DNA of 64,000 nucleotides. It comes from Kushneria konosiri. GTDB taxonomy: Bacteria; Pseudomonadota; Gammaproteobacteria; Pseudomonadales; Halomonadaceae. Location of the stretch: positions 2,418,001 to 2,482,000 of the forward strand of contig NZ_CP021323.1 in NCBI RefSeq assembly GCF_002155145.1. Direction: 5' to 3'. The notes beneath the pieces were generated by a model. It worked only from the letters and a program-made list of their open reading frames with translations. It was not told where the DNA came from and did not search any database. Position numbers and translations under genes: made by a program. Positions 17,386 to 26,530 of the stretch are shown here, piece after piece (positions within the stretch are counted from its first letter, which is position 1; the number at the start of each line of letters is the position of its first letter).

Positions 17386-17807
17386 TGCGATTTCCTCACG
17401 CCGGTGTTGGTAAAGCCGATCCAGGTGGCGACAAGGGCCAGCACGGTCACAACGAGCGACAGAATGAAGCCGTTTGGCATCATGGCCCAGGCGTCCTTGG
17501 CATGGGTCAGCGCGTTGACAAAGCCCAGTAGAAAACTGATCACCAGCAGGGCGAGATAGATGAGCCCCCGGCGACGATCATGGGCGACAAATAATCCGAA
17601 AAGGCCACACAGGAAGGCCAGGCCATTACACACCAGCGCAAAGGCGATCAGCCAGGAGGAAAAGGTGGCCCACTGGATCTGGTAGCTCGCCATATAGGCG
17701 TAGTCACTGAGTGTGGCACCAAGAAAGAGCACAAAGGTGCCGGCAAGCAGCACCCCGTGCAGCGGATTGATTCCGCGTCGATAGGTATGTTCGGTAGCAG
17801 CGTTCAC
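17382..17807 (-). CDS. DUF2231-like four-helix membrane protein
   Basis: 141 residues from a GTG at 17807 with AGGGGG a few bases ahead; an ATG at 17855 in the same frame lacks a ribosome site. Four hydrophobic stretches are visible: GVLLAGTFVLFLGATLSDYA, WATFSSWLIAFALVCNGLAF, LIYLALLVISFLLGFVNALT and FILSLVVTVLALVATWIGF. The N-terminal NPLHGVLLAGTF is typical of DUF2231 proteins, which often accompany PQQ sugar dehydrogenases of the sorbosone type. It overlaps that gene by four bases here, so the two are co-translated. It could be a membrane electron-transfer or anchor partner, but that is inference. Confidence 0.8.
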   Translation of the reverse strand: MNAATEHTYRRGINPLHGVLLAGTFVLFLGATLSDYAYMASYQIQWATFSSWLIAFALVCNGLAFLCGLFGLFVAHDRRRGLIYLALLVISFLLGFVNALTHAKDAWAMMPNGFILSLVVTVLALVATWIGFTNTGVRKSQ

Positions 17808-18001
17808 CTGGGACCCCCTGAAATCATTGAAAGACACTCGATGCCTTTGAGGCACGTTATTGTCACGAGCATTCAGTCAAAGCGTAGTCGGTTTATGGTC
17901 GCTTCAGTGAAGCACTTTCCCCACGGTCTGAAACCCTACTTGATTTCAGGCAGCGGTCACGATCATGTGACCGGCTGATGTCGATCTAGAGGGCGGTCAG
18001 C

Positions 18002-19345
18002 TCACAAGGGCCTTGCCTGGAGGGTAGTGTCGTCGGGCGTGATCGGGTCGGGATGTGCGGTTTCCACCTCCGGCACCACCTGTGAGAGATCCTCATGGTG
18101 TTCATGCTCGCGAGCACCCTGCACCAGCGCCTCGGTGACCACCAGTTCGGCCCCGACCACGGAGTGTGAGGTGCTGGAAGTAAAGGGCGCCACCGGTATT
18201 GGCGCCGGGCGCTGGCTACGTCGCCACAGTAAAAAGAGAGCCAGCGTGATCCCCAGCCCGCCCATTGCCATGAACAGTCCGCTGTTACCGAGTCGCGACA
18301 TGACCGGTGTGATCAGCGGCGGACTGAAGGTGGCGCCCAGCTCGTTGATCAGCAAAAGCCCCTGGCTCATGCGCACCAGCGCTCCGGCCGGTGCCCGGTC
18401 AGCGGCGTGGCTGATCGAGACCGGATACAGCACGAATACGCTGCCACCGATCAAAAAGAGCATGCCGGCCATCAAGAGGGGACCATCACCGACCCACAGG
18501 AGACCAAAGCAGAGCGCTGCCAGCGCCACGCTGGTCAGAATCAGCACCATCTGCCGGTCATGACGATCCGACCAGCGTCCGATGGGATATTGAAGCAGCA
18601 TGCCCCCCAGAATCACCAGAGCCATCATTCGGCCGACGTCGGAAAGCTCAAGACCGCTTCGCTGCAGGTACAGCGGCAGGAGGCTGTAAACGGCCGAGAT
18701 CAAAAGCCCGGCCACAAAACAGCCGATCACGCCGGTGGGGGTGACGGTGATCAATCGCCAAGGGGAGAGCGGTTCGGCATGCTCGATCAGCGGAGAGACG
18801 CGCGGAATCAGGCCCAGCGGCAGAATGGACAGGGCCGCCAGAATGGCAATGACCATGAAGGCGGCGGAATCGTCACCGATATCGGCCACGCCCAGCAGCA
18901 GCTGGCCGATCACGCCGGCGCCATATAGTGCGATCATGTAAAGCGCCAGCAGCCGGCCGCGCACCTTCGGGTCCGAGGCGCTTAAAAGCCAGCTCTCGAT
19001 GACCAGATAGACGCCGAGCGTGGCCCAGCCGCACAAAAAGCGCATGACGAACCAGAACTCGGCATTCACCCACAGGCCCTGAGCCAGCACGGTCACCGCT
19101 ACAAGGGCACCGAAACAGGCATAGGCGCGAATATGGCCGATACGCAGCAGGATTCGGTCACTGAAAAGAGCACCGATGACCAGACCGGCATGAAAGGCGG
19201 CCGATATCCAGCCGATGGTGGTTGCAGATTCGCCGGCGGCGTCCAGACGCACCGTCACCAGCGACATCAAAAAACCATTGCCAATCCCAAAGATAAAAAG
19301 GCCGAGTAATGGCGCAAGGGCCATCGAGAACAGCTGGCGTGACAT
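18002..19345 (-). CDS. MFS transporter, YcaD-like
   Basis: 447 residues with twelve hydrophobic segments in two halves. The first half has the MFS loop motif GALFSDRILLRIGHIRAYA and the second PIGRWSDRHDRQMVLI. The WLLSASDPKVRGRLLALYMI region and overall order resemble the YcaD/YfkF group of uncharacterised permeases. The C-terminal 45 residues are hydrophilic and acidic and probably cytoplasmic. It stands as a single minus-strand gene, with a small GC hairpin in the gap upstream. Substrate unknown. Confidence 0.88.
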   Translation of the reverse strand: MSRQLFSMALAPLLGLFIFGIGNGFLMSLVTVRLDAAGESATTIGWISAAFHAGLVIGALFSDRILLRIGHIRAYACFGALVAVTVLAQGLWVNAEFWFVMRFLCGWATLGVYLVIESWLLSASDPKVRGRLLALYMIALYGAGVIGQLLLGVADIGDDSAAFMVIAILAALSILPLGLIPRVSPLIEHAEPLSPWRLITVTPTGVIGCFVAGLLISAVYSLLPLYLQRSGLELSDVGRMMALVILGGMLLQYPIGRWSDRHDRQMVLILTSVALAALCFGLLWVGDGPLLMAGMLFLIGGSVFVLYPVSISHAADRAPAGALVRMSQGLLLINELGATFSPPLITPVMSRLGNSGLFMAMGGLGITLALFLLWRRSQRPAPIPVAPFTSSTSHSVVGAELVVTEALVQGAREHEHHEDLSQVVPEVETAHPDPITPDDTTLQARPL

Positions 19346-19411
19346 GAGGCGTGTTGATCCTGATGAGCGTCGGCGCGCAGGAGAGCCGACGGGTCTTTCG
19401 AAAGCAGGACC

Positions 19412-19429
19412 TTCGGCCGGGCGGCCGAA
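19412..19429. terminator. GC hairpin between two MFS genes
   Basis: TTCGGCC (19412-19418) pairs with GGCCGAA (19423-19429) around a GGGC loop. It lies downstream of the MFS gene ending at 19501 and upstream of the MFS gene starting at 19345. There is no T-run, so a terminator role is uncertain. Confidence 0.3.
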
Positions 19430-19500
19430 AGCGAGCGCACTATACGCCTGAACTCCCGGGAAAAGAAGTGAAATAACGCCCCGGGTGAACGGCCTGCTCG

Positions 19501-20751
19501 CTAGTCGCTGATGGCAGTGGCGGACGCGGTGTCAGAAGCCGTGCGCCGTCGCTCTGCGGCTCTGGCCTTCAAGGCGACCAGCGCGGCCAGAAGCCCGGCG
19601 GCGGCTCCCACCAGCATGGCCCAGCGCGGGCCGGCATGGTCGGCAATCGCCCCCACAATGGGGGCACCGATCGGCGTGCCGCCCATGGTGACCGCAATGC
19701 GCAGTGCCATCACCCGCCCGCGCATGGCAGGCGTGGTGGTGAGCTGCATGGTGGCGTTGGAGGCGGTCATGAAGGTCAGTGCCGAAAGCCCCGTCAGCAT
19801 CAATGCGATGGCAAAAAGCCATACGCTGGGCGCCAGCGCGGCCAGCAGACAGAACACCCCGAACGACAGCGACGAGACCAGCAAGAGCCCCATGCGAGGC
19901 TGCTCGCGTCGGGCGGCCAGCAGCGCGCCGGTCACCGAGCCCACGGCCAGACAGGTGGTCAAAAGCCCGTACTGGTGAGCGTCGCCGTGAAAGACGCTCA
20001 CCGACATGGTCGAGATAAAGACCGAAAAGTTGAAGCCAAAGGTGCCAATCAAAAAGAGCATGATCAAAAGTGCACCCAGATCCGGGCGATGGCGCACGTA
20101 GCGAAAGCCTTCGGTCAGGCTGCCCCGGCGCTGGGTGGCCCGCTCGGTGATATGGAGTTCATTAATGCGTAAAAGGCACAGGGCACCCAGTACGGCGGCA
20201 AAGGAGGCCGCATTGATGATAAAGAGCCAGCCGGTACCGGCCACGGCAATCAGAATGCCCGCAATGGCAGGGCCCACCATGCGTGCAGCGTTGAACGAGG
20301 TGGAGTTAAGCGCTACGGCGTTGGCCAGAAATTTCTCGCCGACCAGATCATTGACGAACACCTGACGTGCCGGGGCATCAAAGGCCGTCACGCACCCCAG
20401 GGCAAGGGCAAAGAGGTAGACCTGCCAGAGTGTGACCGCACCGGTCAGGGTCAAAAGGCCCAGGCCCAGCGCCAAAAGACCCTGTAGCGCCTGGGAAAGC
20501 ATGATCAGCCGGCGGCGATCAAAGTAGTCCACGGCAAAGCCGGACAGCGGCAGCAGTAAAAGCTGCGGGCCAAACTGCAGCGCCATGGTAATGCCCATGG
20601 CAGTGGCATCGTTGGCCGTCAGGACCGTCAGCACCAGCCAGTCCTGGGCGATGCGCTGCATCCAGGTGCCGACATTGGACACCAGCGCGCCCCCGAACCA
20701 GAGCCGATAGTTGTAAACGCTCAGCGAGCGGAAAAGCCGGCGATCACGCAT
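19501..20751 (-). CDS. MFS transporter, EntS/MFS_3-like exporter
   Basis: 416 residues. The N-terminus LFRSLSVYNYRLWFGGALVSNVG and WMQRIAQDWLVLT are typical of the MFS_3 (enterobactin-exporter-like) group, as are the loop motif GFAVDYFDRRRLIM and AFDAPARQVFVNDLV. Later segments (ALNSTSFNAARMVGPAIAG, TTPAMRGRVMALR and GGTPIGAPIVGAIAD) also match. Such proteins are usually drug or siderophore exporters, but no siderophore genes are nearby. The C-terminus is polar and alanine/serine-rich. Single gene on the minus strand. Confidence 0.9.
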   Translation of the reverse strand: MRDRRLFRSLSVYNYRLWFGGALVSNVGTWMQRIAQDWLVLTVLTANDATAMGITMALQFGPQLLLLPLSGFAVDYFDRRRLIMLSQALQGLLALGLGLLTLTGAVTLWQVYLFALALGCVTAFDAPARQVFVNDLVGEKFLANAVALNSTSFNAARMVGPAIAGILIAVAGTGWLFIINAASFAAVLGALCLLRINELHITERATQRRGSLTEGFRYVRHRPDLGALLIMLFLIGTFGFNFSVFISTMSVSVFHGDAHQYGLLTTCLAVGSVTGALLAARREQPRMGLLLVSSLSFGVFCLLAALAPSVWLFAIALMLTGLSALTFMTASNATMQLTTTPAMRGRVMALRIAVTMGGTPIGAPIVGAIADHAGPRWAMLVGAAAGLLAALVALKARAAERRRTASDTASATAISD

Positions 20752-20944
20752 GAGACGTCATGCGTACATCGGGACATGCCATTGAAAAGCGATCCATCAT
20801 GAAAGGGCGTCAGCGTCCGTGCAAAAAACGAAGAAATGCCCGCGCCCTCTGGCGGTGTCATCCGGGCGCTGGCTGGACTATCAGTGTAGCGGGTTTTTGC
20901 GGGCCGGCCCGATGGGCTTCGGGAGTGCCCTGACAGGCGTTTTG

Positions 20945-22867
20945 CTATCTGGCCGAAAAAGCGGGCGCTCCCTTGACCACGATATCGACATCTTCCGGCA
21001 GCATCAGGCGTGCCCGGACCAGTTGTTCGCCAGCCTGTCTTACCGCCTCGCGATAGGCCTTTTCACTGGCATGGCGAGCGCCGATGGGGGCTCTGGAGTC
21101 GTTATCGTCAGGTGATGACGGGAAGGGCAGGTAGCTGCCATCAAGACTGCATAGATCGCCTTCGCCAAAACCTTTCGCACGCAGATTCCAGCCCCAGTAG
21201 GTGCCCAGCGGCGCTGCCACGTAAGGAAGGCGTACGCCGCCCTCTGGAACGCCGTCGGCATCGACGCGAGGGACACGCACGGGATAGGCCTCACCCATGG
21301 TAGGCGGCTGGGTATCGTGATGCATGACGTGCAGCGTGTTGACAACCGGTGAGGGTATCGTGCCCTCGATACGCGGCAGCTTCAGGGTGTCCGGGGCAAC
21401 CAGCGTGTTGGCCTTGAGTCCCGGGTAGGCACTCGCTGGTGGTTCGGTACCCTCACTGACCCAGGCCTGCATGTCGCGAGCCAGTGCGCGCATGACAGGT
21501 GCCGGGCTCAGCGGATTGGTCGGGTACTGGCACATGGCCTTTTGCGCCGACGCCGTCCCCCAGGCATTCAGGTGGGGCAGGCCGGCCAGAAAATACAGCC
21601 GAACATTGTCAGGCATCTTTAGCGGTTCGCCATCAGGCATGGAAGATACCAGCGATGCCCGGCCCTGCCAGAACTCGGTGGACGTGTCGCTGTGCATGAG
21701 CCTGGGGCAGGTATTCGAGGCCGTGCAGGCCGCCAGGATGCTGTCGGTCCGACCGGTCAATGGGTCCGTGGACGAGGCATAGGTAAAGGGGAACTGATCG
21801 CCCGGATAGTCGTGATCCTCGTGCTGACGAGAAAAGCGTCCAGGCTGAGCGAACAGGGCATTGGTAAACGTTTTTCGCGAGCCCGCGATATGGACCATGG
21901 CGCCATCAAACACGCGCTTGCCATTTTCATCGGCATTAAAGCCCTGATGGATTAAATCGCGCATAAACCGGCCAGACTGCGAAATGTCAAGCCCGATGGT
22001 GTGATCGATGTCATGCGTGGGTGGGGAGACGTCATGACCGGGGCTGCCGCGCAGAAACGACACCAGGTCACTGGTGGCCACGAACGCAAGGCCGGACGGC
22101 AGCGCGTCCCTTGCCGGGTAGACAAACTCGTAAATGGCGCCGGCATCAAGGCCTTCAGGGCGTGTGATTTCGATGGTCTTCTCATCGATATAGCGAAATG
22201 ACAGCCCCTTCGGGGTTTCTCGGGGAGCCAGCGGCGTTTCACGAACCGTCAGGGTCGCGGCGCCAGGGTCGATACTGGCGGCTGGATAACTCAGCGTCTT
22301 GCGTTGTACGCGATCGGTATTGTCGAAGATGAATTCATCACGCGAGGAACCGGTGACGCCGTCGAGCACGGGCAGGGTCATGGTCAGCAGGTCATCGCTC
22401 AGGCCGGTCTGCCAGCCGCCCCAGACCATCGTATGGCCCTGATGCATCTCAAAGCCGTCACCGGGGTCATCCACGCTGAACCGGTCACTGATGGGGGCTC
22501 GGTTCAACAGTGCAAAACTCAGGTTGCGGCCGCGATTGGGGATTTCATAAAACAGCGTTCCCGACCCCTTGCCGGTAGGTTTTAAAATGACGACCTCGGT
22601 GCTGAACTCGACCTCTCCTTCATTGTTGATTGGGGCTCTGTCGATTCCTGCGATGTCAGCGACGTGGTCAGCATCAGGATCGACGGCAAAATGCGCCACG
22701 CCCTCGATTTTCTGATAGCTGCCGGCGTCGCTGAAGCGATGGCCCTCATATATGGGCGTGGTAGAGACCACATCGAAGCCGGTGACTCTGGCCTGTGTCG
22801 GAGAAGCCAAAAAGAGCAGGGACGCGGCGATGGTTCCAAGGGGCAGGTAGGCAGGACGTTTTATCAT
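20945..22867 (-). CDS. exported alpha/beta hydrolase domain protein
   Basis: 640 residues starting MIKRPAYLPLGTIAASLLFL, a Sec signal peptide ending near PTQA. The core belongs to the alpha/beta hydrolase group in which the nucleophile sits in GLDISQSGRFMRDLIHQGFN; the serine of SQSGR is the likely nucleophile. Further family segments are FYEIPNRGRNL, GHTMVWGGWQ, FVYPARDALPSGLAFVATSD and the C-terminal PLGTYWGWNLRA. Probably a periplasmic or secreted esterase-like enzyme. A second ATG at 22882 adds five residues; neither start has a good ribosome site. No operon partner; substrate unknown. Confidence 0.82.
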   Translation of the reverse strand: MIKRPAYLPLGTIAASLLFLASPTQARVTGFDVVSTTPIYEGHRFSDAGSYQKIEGVAHFAVDPDADHVADIAGIDRAPINNEGEVEFSTEVVILKPTGKGSGTLFYEIPNRGRNLSFALLNRAPISDRFSVDDPGDGFEMHQGHTMVWGGWQTGLSDDLLTMTLPVLDGVTGSSRDEFIFDNTDRVQRKTLSYPAASIDPGAATLTVRETPLAPRETPKGLSFRYIDEKTIEITRPEGLDAGAIYEFVYPARDALPSGLAFVATSDLVSFLRGSPGHDVSPPTHDIDHTIGLDISQSGRFMRDLIHQGFNADENGKRVFDGAMVHIAGSRKTFTNALFAQPGRFSRQHEDHDYPGDQFPFTYASSTDPLTGRTDSILAACTASNTCPRLMHSDTSTEFWQGRASLVSSMPDGEPLKMPDNVRLYFLAGLPHLNAWGTASAQKAMCQYPTNPLSPAPVMRALARDMQAWVSEGTEPPASAYPGLKANTLVAPDTLKLPRIEGTIPSPVVNTLHVMHHDTQPPTMGEAYPVRVPRVDADGVPEGGVRLPYVAAPLGTYWGWNLRAKGFGEGDLCSLDGSYLPFPSSPDDNDSRAPIGARHASEKAYREAVRQAGEQLVRARLMLPEDVDIVVKGAPAFSAR

Positions 22868-22959
22868 AAGGGCTCTGGACATCAAGGGGGCGGGGTATGG
22901 TGCTTCGATAGCGCCCAAGTATTTGTCATCGCTGGGAAGCGCACCATCCCCCTTTGGGC

Positions 22960-22980
22960 GAGCCCGGGCAGGTCGGGCTC
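22960..22980 (-). terminator. hairpin after the diguanylate cyclase gene
   Basis: GAGCCCG (22960-22966) pairs with CGGGCTC (22974-22980) around seven bases, beginning 11 bases past the stop at 22991 on the minus strand. There is no T-run, so it is a possible terminator only. Confidence 0.4.
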
Positions 22981-22990
22981 TGTCAAACGC

Positions 22991-24223
22991 TCATAAGTCT
23001 TTTGAGCCATCGTTGCGAAGCATTGACCTGTCTTGTGCTGGATCAGGGGCCGGAAGAGGCGCCGGTACAACGTGCTCGCTATCCTCTCGCTGGCGTGGGT
23101 AACAGGCGAGATACACCACCTGATTGCGCCCCTTGAGCTTTGCCTGATACATCGCTTCGTCGGCACATTTCAGTAGATGTGTGCCGTCACGGCCGTGAAT
23201 GTCGGGCGTCATGTACCTGATGCTTGAGACGCCAACGCTGATGGTCACGCAGGCGCCCTTGCCCAGTGCCTCATGGGACAGTTTCAGGCCCTCGATGGTG
23301 GTACACAGTCGCCTGGCCAGTTGCCGTGCATCCGAGGCATCCGTACCGGGAAGCACGATCGCAAATTCTTCTCCACCATAGCGCACCAGCAGATCGGAAG
23401 ATCGGGTAATCACTCCCTGGGCGGCTGCGGCCACCTGCTGAAGGCAGCAATCTCCCTCTGCGTGACCGTATCGATCGTTGAAGTGCTTGAAATGATCCAC
23501 ATCGAACATGATCAACGACAGTGGTAATGACCGGCGAGACCACTCACGTTCAAGCGCAGCATCCAGCATCCGCCGGTTGGCAAGACCTGTCAGGGGGTCG
23601 GTATTGCTGAGCGTTTTCAGGTACCGGTTGCTCCGTGTCAGCTCTCCCTCTGCATGATCGATCTGCTGGCGGAAGATATACAGCACGATGCCTGAAAGCG
23701 TCAGCGCCCCTCCCACGCTGAAACCATACATGACATCGATCCAGGGAGACGGTAACGGTGTGATCACGGCGTCTGAGGTAAACAGAAAGCGCGTGATTAA
23801 ATACAGCACGCCAAGCGAGGCCATGATGGCGGTGTAGACAGGTATGCCGGGGCGTTTGTAGAGAAAGGCCAGTATGGCGGCAAGAGAAAAATAAAAGAGG
23901 TTGACCCCGGCATCGGTGCCGATAAAGCAGGTCACGATAAACAAATGACAGCAGCCGTTAACCAGTAACACCGTGCTTGCCGTGTTGTACCACTTTTTAT
24001 GATTGAGCGGCAGCACCGACAAATAGACCGCCATGAACATCAGATTGGCAAAAAAAACGCCTCGATAAGCTGCGAAGTCATAAAGATAATAAAACAGTTG
24101 ATAGGGTACGGTCGCAACAGTTCCAAAAAGTCCCAATTGATTGCACAGGGCAATCCGGCGGCATACCCCGTGTGGATTACCAGCAGTACCCGGTAACCAT
24201 AATTTTTTGATTGTCTCGAACAT
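22991..24223 (-). CDS. membrane diguanylate cyclase with intact inhibitory site
   Basis: 410 residues. About six hydrophobic segments fill residues 25-200 (for example VNLFYFSLAAILAFLYKR and FSVGGALTLSGIVLYIFRQQ), followed by a GGDEF domain. The domain starts at TDPLTGLANRRMLDAALERE, has MFDVDHFKHFNDRYGHAEGD for metal and substrate binding, and the catalytic RYGGEEFAIVLPG. The product-inhibition site RxxD is present as RSSD five residues ahead of GGEEF. It should make c-di-GMP at the inner membrane and be feedback-inhibited. The C-terminal 40 residues are Pro/Asp-rich and outside the domain. Not in an operon. Confidence 0.93.
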   Translation of the reverse strand: MFETIKKLWLPGTAGNPHGVCRRIALCNQLGLFGTVATVPYQLFYYLYDFAAYRGVFFANLMFMAVYLSVLPLNHKKWYNTASTVLLVNGCCHLFIVTCFIGTDAGVNLFYFSLAAILAFLYKRPGIPVYTAIMASLGVLYLITRFLFTSDAVITPLPSPWIDVMYGFSVGGALTLSGIVLYIFRQQIDHAEGELTRSNRYLKTLSNTDPLTGLANRRMLDAALEREWSRRSLPLSLIMFDVDHFKHFNDRYGHAEGDCCLQQVAAAAQGVITRSSDLLVRYGGEEFAIVLPGTDASDARQLARRLCTTIEGLKLSHEALGKGACVTISVGVSSIRYMTPDIHGRDGTHLLKCADEAMYQAKLKGRNQVVYLACYPRQREDSEHVVPAPLPAPDPAQDRSMLRNDGSKDL

Positions 24224-24474
24224 CAGCTCACCTTGAGCAGAGCAGGGACTTTTCTTGTCGGTATCGACCTGAAAGGCTTATTGTCTTTCTGAGCGCGTGA
24301 TAGCGCCCTGATCAGCCTCCTCCATTGCGCTCTGATCTCCAGCAGCCGCACCTGGCCTGATGGTTTCATTATGGAACGAATCAGGAAGTTGCGAGAGAGC
24401 TCTTTGGTTCATTGAACCGAGGATTCAGGGAATGGATCTGACGCTTCAGAATATGGCGCTTGTCAGGTCACTCC

Positions 24475-24900
24475 ATGGAGAACACATTGCTGGATATCGG
24501 CCTGACCGGGATTTTTCTTTCGGCCTTTTTATCGGCCACGCTGCTGCCGATGGGCTCGGAGGTCGTTCTGGCTTCGCTTTTGCTACAAGGCGGGTCGCCC
24601 GTGATGCTGGTTGTCGTGGCCACGCTCGGTAACGTGCTCGGCTCGCTGGTCAATTACGCCATGGGCTACTGGGCCAACCAGGGCTGGCTCAAGCGTCAGA
24701 AGCCGGACGTCATGGTCCGCGCCGAGCAGCGTTTTCGTCGCTATGGACGCTGGTCATTACTGCTGGCCTGGGTGCCGATCATCGGCGATCCGCTCACGCT
24801 GATCGCCGGTATCCTGCGGGTCAACCTGCTCTGGTTTGTGGGACTTGTTACCCTGGGCAAGGCGCTGCGCTATATCGTGCTGAGCCTGATGGTTCTGTAG
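24475..24900 (+). CDS. YqaA/DedA-family small membrane protein
   Basis: 141 residues from ATG 24475, with AGGTCA upstream. Hydrophobic segments are IGLTGIFLSAFLSATLLPMG, VMLVVVATLGNVLGSLVNYA, the re-entrant-like WSLLLAWVPIIGDPLTLIAG and LLWFVGLVTLGKALRYIVL. The length and the G-x-x-N-Y-x-x-G (LVNYAMGYWAN) and PxxGDPLT motifs are those of YqaA, the short SNARE-associated/DedA-like proteins of gammaproteobacteria. DedA relatives flip lipids or handle membrane proton balance; the role of YqaA itself is not settled. It converges on the MFS gene at 24948. Confidence 0.88.
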   Translation: MENTLLDIGLTGIFLSAFLSATLLPMGSEVVLASLLLQGGSPVMLVVVATLGNVLGSLVNYAMGYWANQGWLKRQKPDVMVRAEQRFRRYGRWSLLLAWVPIIGDPLTLIAGILRVNLLWFVGLVTLGKALRYIVLSLMVL

Positions 24901-24901
24901 G

Positions 24902-24933
24902 GTCGGACACGCCCTTCAGAGGCATTGTCCGAC
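24902..24933. terminator. hairpin between convergent yqaA-like and MHS transporter genes
   Basis: GTCGGACA (24902-24909) pairs perfectly with TGTCCGAC (24926-24933) around a 16-base loop. It starts two bases after the yqaA-like stop and ends before the opposing MFS stop. A bidirectional terminator is likely by position; no T-run. Confidence 0.5.
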
Positions 24934-24947
24934 GGATGATCACGGCT

Positions 24948-26261
24948 CTAGAGCGTCCGATCGCGGGTTTCACGCACGCTCAGCATGGCCAGAAGGCTCA
25001 GGGTTGCCATGCCGACAATGTAATAGCCCACCCATGAGAGCCCCCCCTGACCGACCAGCCACTGGGCAGCGTAAGGGGCCAGCGACGCGCCGAGAATACC
25101 GGCCAGACTATAGGCGATGCCGGCGCCCGAGTAGCGCACACGGGTCGGTAGAAGCTCCGGTAAAAGCGCGCCCATGGGCGCATAGATCCAGCCCATCGCG
25201 GTCAGACCGAGGCACAGAAATACCAGCGTCAGCGGGATTGAGGCACTGCTGATCAACGGCGCCAGCATCAGCCCGACGGCAATGGTAAAGAGCAGTCCGC
25301 TGATGATCACCGGTTTGCGCCCGAAGCGGTCACACGCCAGCGCCGACAGCGGCGTGGCCCCGGCCATGAAGATAATGGCAAAGCACAGCATGCCCAAAAA
25401 GGTGCCGCGATCGACGCCCTGGGTCTGGGTGGCGTAGTTCAGCGTAAACACGGTGGTGATATAAAAGATCGCGTAGCAGGCCACCATGGCCAGCGTGCCC
25501 TGTAAAAGCGGCGTGCGGTGGTTGCGCAGCAGCTCGATCAGGGGGGCGCGACCGGGCGGCTTTTGCTGCTCGCGGCTAAAGACCTCGGACTCCACCAGGG
25601 TGGTGCGTACATAGAGCCCGATCACCACCAGCACCGCGCTCAACAAAAACGGAATGCGCCAGCCCCAGGCCATGAAGGCTTCATCGCTCATCGACAGCAA
25701 AATGACCAGAAAGACACCATTGGCGAGCAGAAAGCCCAACGACGGCCCCAGTTGCGGGAACATGCCAAAAAAGGCCCGTCGCCCGCGCGGGGCATTTTCG
25801 GTCGCCAGAAGCGCTGCACCACCCCATTCCCCGCCAATGCCGAGCCCCTGACACAGGCGAAACACGCACAAAAGAATCGGCGCGGCAATGCCGATGCTTT
25901 GATAGCCCGGCAACAGCCCGATGCCCACCGTGGCGCCGCCCATCAGTACCAGACTGGCCACCAGCGTTGACTTGCGACCGACACGATCGCCGAAGTGACC
26001 AAAGAGGAACGAGCCCACCGGACGGGCCACGAATGCCAGCCCAAAGCTCATGAAGGCGGCCAGCACCTGCATCTGCGAGGATTCGCCCGGAAAGAAGGTC
26101 GGGCCGATCACCAGTGCTGCGGCGGTGGCAAAGATATAAAAGTCATAAAACTCGATGGTGGTGCCCGCAAGGCTTGCGATCATCACGCGTCGTGGCGTGT
26201 TGGCCGGCACGACGGGCGATGTGGCCTCGCCGGCCGCGGGTGAAACGGTATCGGTGGTCAT
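24948..26261 (-). CDS. MFS transporter, metabolite:H+ symporter (MHS) family
   Basis: 437 residues from ATG 26261, with GGGAG nine bases upstream. Twelve membrane segments and strong MHS-family landmarks: SLAGTTIEFYDFYIFATAAA at the start of helix 1, RPVGSFLFGHFGDRVGRK in the first loop, LCQGLGIGGEWGGAALLATE, FPQLGPSLGFLLANGVFL, and CDRFGRKPVIISGLL in the second half. Relatives (ProP, KgtP, ShiA, CitA) import osmolytes or organic acids with protons. The long open frame upstream of the chosen start has no family similarity. Substrate not determinable; single gene. Confidence 0.92.
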   Translation of the reverse strand: MTTDTVSPAAGEATSPVVPANTPRRVMIASLAGTTIEFYDFYIFATAAALVIGPTFFPGESSQMQVLAAFMSFGLAFVARPVGSFLFGHFGDRVGRKSTLVASLVLMGGATVGIGLLPGYQSIGIAAPILLCVFRLCQGLGIGGEWGGAALLATENAPRGRRAFFGMFPQLGPSLGFLLANGVFLVILLSMSDEAFMAWGWRIPFLLSAVLVVIGLYVRTTLVESEVFSREQQKPPGRAPLIELLRNHRTPLLQGTLAMVACYAIFYITTVFTLNYATQTQGVDRGTFLGMLCFAIIFMAGATPLSALACDRFGRKPVIISGLLFTIAVGLMLAPLISSASIPLTLVFLCLGLTAMGWIYAPMGALLPELLPTRVRYSGAGIAYSLAGILGASLAPYAAQWLVGQGGLSWVGYYIVGMATLSLLAMLSVRETRDRTL

Positions 26262-26387
26262 GCGGTCATGCTCCCGGGGTGGCAGTCGGTCTTCTCCAAA
26301 GGCTCTCCGGCTCGAGAAGAGGGTCAAAATGCCCCGGGATAACGGGGAAAGGGGCGCGGCATGGTCATCGCGTTCGGGTGCCAAACA

Positions 26388-26407
26388 CAAAAGCCCCGAT
26401 GAGGGGC
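26388..26407 (-). terminator. rho-independent terminator on the minus strand
   Basis: Read on the minus strand, GCCCC-TCATC-GGGGC is followed by TTTTGTGTTT. It lies 124 bases past the pdxI-like stop (26531) and ahead of the MHS transporter start (26261). It therefore either ends the pdxI transcript or insulates the transporter gene. Confidence 0.65.
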
Positions 26408-26530
26408 AGGCCGGACGTTACGCTTTCGGGTCGAAAGGGGGCAGTATTTTAATGATCCTTTTTAAAGATAGCCCTGATACTTTTGTTGGATGTCGCGTGG
26501 CTGCCCGGCCTCTGACCGGGCGTTCCAGCG